Assembly (NCBI GenBank): GCA_002293155.1
Contig: DBCQ01000068.1
Location: 1-10,625 of the forward strand
DNA from: Burkholderiales bacterium UBA954
GTDB taxonomy: Bacteria > Pseudomonadota > Gammaproteobacteria > Burkholderiales > Burkholderiaceae_A
Length of the DNA: 10,625 nucleotides
Direction: 5' to 3'
Shown: piece after piece, positions 6,490-10,625 of the stretch
Layout of the letters: the number at the start of each line of letters is the position of its first letter
Position numbering within the stretch: the stretch's first letter is position 1
Position numbers and translations under genes: made by a program
Notes under the pieces: generated by a model
Seen by the model: only the letters and a program-made list of their open reading frames with translations
Told to the model about the DNA's origin: nothing
Databases searched by the model: none

Positions 6490-6918
6490 ATGGCAGCGAA
6501 AAAATCCCGGGCCGCTAAGGCAAAAAAACCAGCAAAAAAAGTCGTTAAAACAGCAAAAAAATCATCTGTAAAGAAAGCCCCCGCAGCTAAGCCTGCAGAC
6601 ATGAAACCAATTAAATCAGCGTTGAATAAAACTAGCCTTGTGGCGCATTTGGTAGAGCGTTCTGGTGTTGAGTCCAAGTCAGTGAAAGCCGTACTTGCTG
6701 CCCTTGAGAGCACGACACTAGCGGCCATGAATAAAAAGAGCGTCGGCGAATTCACGCTACCAGGTCTCCTAAAAGTCATTGCCCAGAAAGTGCCGGCCAA
6801 ACCCAAGCGGTTCGGTAAAAACCCGTTTACGGGCCAAGAGCAATGGTTTGCGGCAAAACCCGCCACGGTCAAAGTCAAGGTTCGTCCTTTGAAAAAGCTC
6901 AAAGACGCCGTTCTCTAA
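6490..6918 (+). CDS. HU/IHF-like DNA-binding protein with Lys/Ala-rich N-terminal tail
   Basis: A 142-residue nucleoid protein in two parts. Residues 1-40 form a disordered histone-H1-like tail with 14 lysines plus alanine and proline. Residues about 44-142 form a complete HU-type fold. It has the helical dimerisation part (NKTSLVAHLVERSGVESKS), the GEFTLPGLLKV strand, a DNA-clasping arm with the intercalating proline P112 in GKNPFTG, and the terminal helix KKLKDAVL. Tailed HU-like proteins of this layout are known in proteobacteria and an analogous tail exists in Deinococcus HU. It should bind DNA non-specifically and bridge or compact it. GGAG 5 nt before ATG 6490 sets the start; an upstream TTG at 6454 lies before the predicted transcription start. 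Monocistronic, with its own promoter and a strong downstream hairpin. Confidence 0.92.
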   Translation: MAAKKSRAAKAKKPAKKVVKTAKKSSVKKAPAAKPADMKPIKSALNKTSLVAHLVERSGVESKSVKAVLAALESTTLAAMNKKSVGEFTLPGLLKVIAQKVPAKPKRFGKNPFTGQEQWFAAKPATVKVKVRPLKKLKDAVL

Positions 6919-6938
6919 GTCGGGCTCTGATCGTACCT

Positions 6939-6971
6939 CGGGCTGCCTAGCAGGCTTCTGCAGGCGGCCCG
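6939..6971 (+). terminator. Strong hairpin terminator after the HU-like gene
   Basis: CGGGCTGCCT (6939-6948) pairs with AGGCGGCCCG (6962-6971), with one G-U pair. The stem continues, past one bulged A, as GCAG/CTGC around the loop GCTT: 14 bp in all, 20 nt after the stop codon. Only TGTTGC follows, so the T tract is poor. It may act as a terminator or mainly as a stabilising 3' hairpin of an abundant message. Confidence 0.6.
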
Positions 6972-7014
6972 TGTTGCAAATGCAGGTACTGTTTCCACCC
7001 CCGTTATCACAGCG

Positions 7015-7025
7015 CGTCTGAGACG
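7015..7025. repeat. CGTCT-G-AGACG dyad just upstream of the hydrolase gene
   Basis: A perfect 5-bp inverted repeat with a 1-bp centre, ending 25 bp before the start codon. It could be half of an operator or a small leader hairpin. I could not recognise a clear promoter between the HU terminator and the hydrolase. Confidence 0.25.
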
Positions 7026-7050
7026 GCGACCTTTTCTAGCGAAAATTAAT

Positions 7051-8010
7051 ATGGCCCAGTACTCTCCGATTCATTGCCTTCAAGATGTCGAGGGGGTGCC
7101 CAATGCCGAGCTGCTTCCTTATAGTCCAGAGCTATTCCCTGGTTTTGAGCGGTTCGATCTACCCGGTGAGGGCGCCACGATTCATGGCGTTATTGGCGGC
7201 AGTGGGCCACCCCTGCTGCTGGTCCACGGAAACCCCTTGACCCATGTCAGCTGGCACAAGATTGCACCCTCTCTAGCGCGTCACTACACCGTCTTAATTC
7301 CGGATCTGCGAGGCTATGGCGATAGCAGCAAGCCGGAGGGCGGTGGCGATCACTCTGCGTATTCTTTTCGCTCAATGGCCAAGGATCTCGTAGCGGTTGC
7401 CAGGCACTTTGGATTTAAGCGGTTTCCCGTTGTGGGCCACGATCGAGGGGCCCGAGTCGGATTTCGAATGGCGCTTGACTATGCTGAGATGGTGAGCGGG
7501 CTGGTTGCAATCGACATTGTGCCCACACATCATGTCTTGAGTAACGTCACAATGGGTTGGGGTCTTGAGGCGTACCACTGGTTTTTTATGGCCCAGAAGG
7601 CCCCGTTTCCCGAGAAACTACTCTGCGCAGACCTTCCTTATTACATCCAATACAAGCTCAATAAAAAGGGTGTCGGTCTTGAGATATTCGCGCCCGAGGC
7701 AATGAAAGAGTATGTCCGCTGCACCACTCCAGAGCAGATTCACGCAGTCTGTGAAGACTATCGGGCAACTGTCTCCGTTGATTTTGATATGGACAAAGCT
7801 GATTTCGGGAAAAAGAAAATCACCTGTCCTGTAATGGTGTTGTGGGGTGGCAATAGTCACTGCGGCCGCCATTTCAAGGTTATTCAGGCCTGGTCAGAGT
7901 GGGCGGACCAGGTCCAGGGCTGCGACCTTCCGACAGGGCACTACCCGCAAGAGCAGCGGCCAGACCTCGTCTACAAGGCCGTTTGGGGATTCCTACACCA
8001 AGGTCAATGA
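7051..8010 (+). CDS. Alpha/beta hydrolase, haloacetate (fluoroacetate) dehalogenase type
   Basis: Predicted to hydrolyse a 2-haloacid such as fluoroacetate or chloroacetate to glycolate plus halide (EC 3.8.1.3). The 319 residues show the HGNP oxyanion region (59-62), RGYGDSSKP (87-95) and the nucleophile D131 in GHDRGAR. R132 and R135 are in position to hold the substrate carboxylate, D155 (in IDIVPT) is the acid and H297 (in TGHYP) the base. The halide pocket H176-W177 and Y237 is also complete. Spacing between these residues follows the Rhodopseudomonas fluoroacetate dehalogenase as I remember it, offset by 17-21. An N-terminal extension of about 20 residues is present. ATG 7051 has no clear Shine-Dalgarno. 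Many relatives act on other esters or epoxides, so the substrate is inferred. Confidence 0.85.
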   Translation: MAQYSPIHCLQDVEGVPNAELLPYSPELFPGFERFDLPGEGATIHGVIGGSGPPLLLVHGNPLTHVSWHKIAPSLARHYTVLIPDLRGYGDSSKPEGGGDHSAYSFRSMAKDLVAVARHFGFKRFPVVGHDRGARVGFRMALDYAEMVSGLVAIDIVPTHHVLSNVTMGWGLEAYHWFFMAQKAPFPEKLLCADLPYYIQYKLNKKGVGLEIFAPEAMKEYVRCTTPEQIHAVCEDYRATVSVDFDMDKADFGKKKITCPVMVLWGGNSHCGRHFKVIQAWSEWADQVQGCDLPTGHYPQEQRPDLVYKAVWGFLHQGQ

Positions 8011-8034
8011 GACAGCCCCCACGGCGGACAAACT

Positions 8035-9309
8035 TCAGGAGTTTCTGAACCGCTGCGCAGAGTAAGGCGAGAGTTCGATCTCGGGAGATTGGTTGGTCAG
8101 GAGTTGCGCGACGATACGGCCAGTTCGGGCAGAGCCTGCCAAGCCGACATGGCCATGCCCATAGGCATGAATGATATCTGGTGATCGCGAGGCTCTTCCT
8201 ATACAGGGCAGTCCATCAGGTGTACTGGGCCTGCGGCCCATCCAGACATTGATCTGGTCAGGCGTAATGACGCATGATAGCGAGGGGTAAGCGCGCGCAA
8301 GGAGTTGGCATAGGACTTCAGCCCGTTTCCAATTTGGTGTGTCGTCGAGTGCGGCAATTTCGACTTGGCCGGCGATTCTCAGGCCGGTCGTCATTGCGGT
8401 AACAATCACCTTTTCATCCATGAGCATTGTTGGGGTGTGGGGGCCAACTGTAGTGCTTGAGATGACGGCGTGATAACCCCGCTCCGTTTCCAGGCAGACC
8501 TCATCACCCGCCTGATGTGCGAGTGCTTTAGCCCTTGCGCCTGTGGCAATAACGGCCTTGGAGCATTCAATTTCACCTGCTGTAGTCACCACGGAGTGAA
8601 GTTGGCCGTTCCGATAGCGAAATCCTGTCGCCTCAGTCTGAGCGATCGCACCGCCATGCCGCACAATATGCTGGACGATACTCTGGACATATAAACCAGG
8701 ATTAGTGCAATGACCGGTATCGGGTACGAAAAGCCCAAACTGGTAACGCGGGTTCAGATGGGGCTCGCGTAATGTTAGTTCTTGATGATCTAATTCAAGC
8801 CAACGAACTCCTTCATTTCCGCGGATCTGCCAGAGACGTGTATCTTTGTGAAACTGCTCTCGGCTTGGATAGACATGGAGCAAGCCATTTTTCTGAATCA
8901 ACTGCGGTACACCCGCAATCTTAGCCATCTCAAGGTGCAGGTCGGGTGCATCTCGCAATAAGGCTCGTAATCCTTTAGCGGTCTGTTCGATCTGCTCGTA
9001 AGTACGCCCCGATTCAAGATATCGAAGTAGCCACGGCACTGCTTTTGCAAGGTAGCGCCAGCGAACAGTAAGGGGGCCGAGAGGGTTTGTGAGCCAGCCG
9101 GGAACTTGCCTCCATACGCCGGGTGTTGCCGGTGGAATAATTGAGTGTGAGGATAGCCAACCCGCATTTCCATAGCTTGAGGCCTGAGCATTTCCAGGTG
9201 GGTGAGGATCAATTAGCGTAACGCGCAGACCCGCCTGTAATGCGCGCAGTGCGCTGGCGGCGCCCACAATACCCGCTCCGATTACAGCGATCTGTGGCGA
9301 ATATGGCAT
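8035..9309 (-). CDS. DadA-like FAD-dependent D-amino acid dehydrogenase/oxidoreductase
   Basis: A DAO-superfamily flavoprotein expected to oxidise a D-amino acid or related secondary amine to the imino/keto acid, passing electrons to the respiratory chain. From ATG 9309 it has 424 residues, the usual DadA length. The dinucleotide-binding motif is IAVIGAGIVG (7-16), followed by ASSYGNAGWLS. The membrane-associated PG-W-L-NPLGPL and PWLLRYLESG blocks, typical of DadA, follow. The second FAD region holds VWMGRRPSTPDGLPCIG and the C-terminal GHGHVGLAGSARTG. Substrate could be D-alanine-like, D-hydroxyproline or another amine. A TTG at 9330 would add seven residues; neither start has a good Shine-Dalgarno. 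The gene converges on the hydrolase gene with 24 bp between stops. A possible leader ORF precedes it. Confidence 0.9.
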   Translation of the reverse strand: MPYSPQIAVIGAGIVGAASALRALQAGLRVTLIDPHPPGNAQASSYGNAGWLSSHSIIPPATPGVWRQVPGWLTNPLGPLTVRWRYLAKAVPWLLRYLESGRTYEQIEQTAKGLRALLRDAPDLHLEMAKIAGVPQLIQKNGLLHVYPSREQFHKDTRLWQIRGNEGVRWLELDHQELTLREPHLNPRYQFGLFVPDTGHCTNPGLYVQSIVQHIVRHGGAIAQTEATGFRYRNGQLHSVVTTAGEIECSKAVIATGARAKALAHQAGDEVCLETERGYHAVISSTTVGPHTPTMLMDEKVIVTAMTTGLRIAGQVEIAALDDTPNWKRAEVLCQLLARAYPSLSCVITPDQINVWMGRRPSTPDGLPCIGRASRSPDIIHAYGHGHVGLAGSARTGRIVAQLLTNQSPEIELSPYSAQRFRNS

Positions 9310-9322
9310 TGTTGCGATTCGA

Positions 9323-9385
9323 CTAAACAAGTCTCTTGAAACCAGGTTTGATCAGATCCTGTGGGCCACTCTCGTTGTTGGCCAT
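9323..9385 (-). CDS. Possible 20-codon leader ORF upstream of the DadA-like gene
   Basis: ATG 9385 with AGAGG (9396-9392) 6 nt before it, running to TAG 9323, 13 nt before the DadA-like start. It encodes MANNESGPQDLIKPGFKRLV. Its ribosome binding site is better than that of the main gene, so it might couple translation or act as a regulatory leader. An in-frame stop lies four codons upstream. It may also be chance. Confidence 0.25.
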   Translation of the reverse strand: MANNESGPQDLIKPGFKRLV

Positions 9386-9402
9386 GTTGGGCCTCTAATG
9401 AT

Positions 9403-9430
9403 TGCATAAGGAAAAGGGCGATAATGACAA
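9403..9430 (-). promoter_or_regulatory. Weak candidate promoter of the DadA-like gene
   Basis: On the minus strand TTGTCA (9430-9425, 5/6 match), 16 bp, TATGCA (9408-9403, poor match). The start of transcription would fall near 9397, directly before the leader ORF ribosome binding site. Confidence 0.3.
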
Positions 9431-9491
9431 TTACCCCTCTAGATATGCTTTTATGATTCGAAGAGAATTTCATGTTGTAAGGGTAAAAAAT

Positions 9492-9524
9492 TAGAATAAG
9501 AACAATGATGCCGGAGCCCAATTG
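9492..9524 (+). promoter_or_regulatory. -10 box and ribosome binding site fixing the TTG start of the permease gene
   Basis: TAGAAT (9492-9497) is a 5/6 -10 box without a clear -35. GGAG (9513-9516) lies 5 nt before TTG 9522. An in-frame TAG at 9492 rules out any longer frame. ATG 9505/9508 are out of frame and begin a six-codon ORF whose TGA overlaps the TTG (TTGA). Confidence 0.5.
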
Positions 9525-10265
9525 ATTTTATTTCTTACCGCCTGCTGCGTATTTCTGGGGTATCTTGTTTATGGTCTGACTGGGTTTGGCGCTTCAATTG
9601 TCGCACTTCCTTTAATTGTTCAATTTGTTCCGCTCAAACTTGCGGTTGCCATGATGCTGGCTATGGATCTCGTTGCTGGGATTCTCTTTGGGCTCAAAAA
9701 TAGGGGCGACGTAAATTTTAGTGAGGCACGGTCCTTACTGATCTGGATGGGTATCGGCATGGTGTTGGGTGTTACCCTACTGATCCAGGCGCCGGAATCT
9801 CTGCTGCTTTCCTTGCTTGGAGCCTTCGCCTTATTTCAAAGTGCACGTAACCTACTGTCTAGATCCAAAACATATAACCCTATCGCAAGTCATTGGCGAA
9901 TAGTGTATGGCACCGTGGGCGGCGTGCTGTCTGCGCTTTTTGGCACAGGCGGGCCTCTTTACATCGTTTATATCGCGAGGCGTCTGCCCTCTGAAACCGC
10001 CCGGCGGGCGACAGTCGCTTTCCTAATTCTAATTGCGAGTCTTGGCCGGCTTGGTCTCTTTATATTCGCAGGTCTTATTTTTGACCCAAGGTTAGGGCCT
10101 TACCTCATGCTGTGTCTGCCGGTATGCTTGGCTGCGGTGTATACCGGTAGCCTGCTTCGAAAGCGTCTGCACGTTCGACATTTAAACCAGCTCGTCTGGG
10201 TCATTGTTGGTATTGCGGGAATTTCACTCTTATGGAGGCACTTCCCAACGCTCGCCATTTTGTAG
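9522..10265 (+). CDS. TauE/SafE-family inner-membrane permease (DUF81)
   Basis: A 247-residue polytopic protein with about eight hydrophobic helices. The family marks are the internal repeat of G-x-G-F-G-A-S-type helices: GLTGFGASIVALPLIV in the first half and GGVLSALFGTGGPLYIVYI in the second, plus the basic loop LPSETARRATVAFLIL. Members move sulfonates, sulfite, sulfoacetate or other organic anions across the inner membrane; this one's substrate is unknown. The start is TTG 9522, supported by GGAG at 5-nt spacing. It is divergent from the DadA-like gene and ends 3 bp from the convergent flavoprotein gene, so local context gives only a hint that it may transport a substrate for one of those oxidoreductases. 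Confidence 0.9.
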   Translation: MILFLTACCVFLGYLVYGLTGFGASIVALPLIVQFVPLKLAVAMMLAMDLVAGILFGLKNRGDVNFSEARSLLIWMGIGMVLGVTLLIQAPESLLLSLLGAFALFQSARNLLSRSKTYNPIASHWRIVYGTVGGVLSALFGTGGPLYIVYIARRLPSETARRATVAFLILIASLGRLGLFIFAGLIFDPRLGPYLMLCLPVCLAAVYTGSLLRKRLHVRHLNQLVWVIVGIAGISLLWRHFPTLAIL

Positions 10266-10268
10266 AAC

Positions 10269-10625
10269 TTAGGCGCTGGCAGTATCCTCAGAGAGAATTG
10301 TTTCGCCGGGCTTGACTCGGCTGAAGGATACAGGGGTCCAACTCAGCTCGAGAGTGTTTTCACGCGCTCGGACGGTCGTGAAGGCGGACTGTTCCAGGTT
10401 CCGAGTTTCTGGGAAATCCTCGCGAAAATGGGCCCCACGAGAGTCCTCCCTGGCGAGGGCAGCGGTCGTGATCACACGACTTACCTCAATGAGATTGCGA
10501 AGGTTGAGCCAATCATGCCAGGTCAGGTTATAGGCGCGATTTGGTTCGGCAAGACCAATGGTCATTAGTTCGAACGCAAGCGCTCTCAGGGTTTGTTGGG
10601 CGATCTCGAGATCCGCTTGGTTGCG
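10269..10625 (-). CDS. Flavoprotein subunit of the succinate dehydrogenase/fumarate reductase/L-aspartate oxidase family, C-terminal fragment
   Basis: Only the last 118 residues lie in the window; the frame is open to the right edge. They are the helical C-terminal domain of this FAD family: WHDWLNLRNLIEVSRVI followed by the hallmark AREDSRGAHFREDFPE (58-73 of the fragment). The tail has a beta strand pattern and ends VKPGETILSEDTASA. The FAD-binding and capping domains, with the catalytic arginine, are outside the window. The tail fits stand-alone fumarate-reductase-type flavoproteins at least as well as SdhA or NadB; I cannot choose between them. It converges on the permease gene with 3 bp between stops. 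Confidence 0.85.
   Translation of the reverse strand, partial: RNQADLEIAQQTLRALAFELMTIGLAEPNRAYNLTWHDWLNLRNLIEVSRVITTAALAREDSRGAHFREDFPETRNLEQSAFTTVRARENTLELSWTPVSFSRVKPGETILSEDTASA

Noticed and set aside
6471..6902. Minus-strand 143-codon hydrophobic open frame opposite the HU-like gene
   Set aside because: Its apparent Phe/Ala-rich hydrophobicity is the reverse complement of the AAA lysine and GCN alanine codons of the HU tail.
6975..6984. TGCA-AA-TGCA short palindrome after the HU terminator
   Set aside because: Four-base arms are expected by chance and nothing around it suggests a site.
9282..9521. Minus-strand 79-codon open frame upstream of the DadA-like gene
   Set aside because: It overlaps the start of the DadA-like gene and the divergent promoter region. 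A version from ATG 9473 has a hydrophobic stretch, but the rest is Gln/His-rich with no pattern and there is no good Shine-Dalgarno.
1..10625. CRISPR array, prophage, transposon or defence island
   Set aside because: No regularly spaced repeats, terminal inverted repeats, transposase, integrase or nuclease genes are visible; the genes are mostly recognisable metabolic and housekeeping families.

Overview
The window reads as ordinary, densely packed chromosome of a proteobacterium. A gammaproteobacterium, or possibly a betaproteobacterium, is my best guess. The reasons are a single-chain iron-sulfur L-serine dehydratase, RF3, an RsuA-family pseudouridine synthase, a DUF1289 protein, a DadA-type flavoprotein and a lysine-tailed HU-like protein, at roughly 50-55% G+C by eye. 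I see no tRNA, rRNA, transposase, CRISPR array, phage gene or integration site. At least two genes, prfC and the TauE/SafE gene, appear to start at TTG behind a good Shine-Dalgarno sequence.

Layout. Positions 1-1328 (minus) hold sdaA, cut by the left edge. A 167-bp gap carries its probable promoter and several hairpins. Positions 1496-2675 (minus) hold a two-gene unit: fluC/crcB followed by the pseudouridine synthase gene. A short intergenic region with a 6-bp inverted repeat separates these from the plus-strand pair prfC and a two-helix membrane diguanylate cyclase (2823-5221), which are 2 bp apart. A minus-strand gene for a two-helix 85-residue protein (5225-5482) converges on the cyclase. 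Divergent from it, a small lipoprotein and a DUF1289 four-cysteine protein form a tight plus-strand pair (5533-6079). A previously easy-to-miss 48-codon minus-strand ORF (6111-6257) encodes a single-helix protein.

After a gap with a recognisable promoter comes the Lys/Ala-tailed HU-like protein (6490-6918), closed by a strong 14-bp hairpin. Next are a haloacetate-dehalogenase-type alpha/beta hydrolase with all expected active-site residues (7051-8010) and, convergent to it, a DadA-like FAD oxidoreductase (8035-9309). The last genes are a TauE/SafE permease (9522-10265) and, convergent with it, the C-terminal 118 residues of a succinate dehydrogenase/fumarate reductase-type flavoprotein cut by the right edge.

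How the genes fit together. Most pairs look like housekeeping neighbours rather than one pathway. There is a loose amino-acid and organic-acid catabolic flavour (serine deamination, D-amino-acid-type oxidation, fumarate-reductase-type flavoprotein, anion permease). One tentative functional link is that the hydrolase has a fluoroacetate-dehalogenase-type halide pocket and the window also carries a fluoride exporter, though they lie about 4.4 kb apart on opposite strands. I did not find a convincing new multi-gene system. The items most worth a second look are the 48-residue membrane protein, the structured region upstream of sdaA, the possible leader ORF before the DadA-like gene and the Lys-tailed HU protein.
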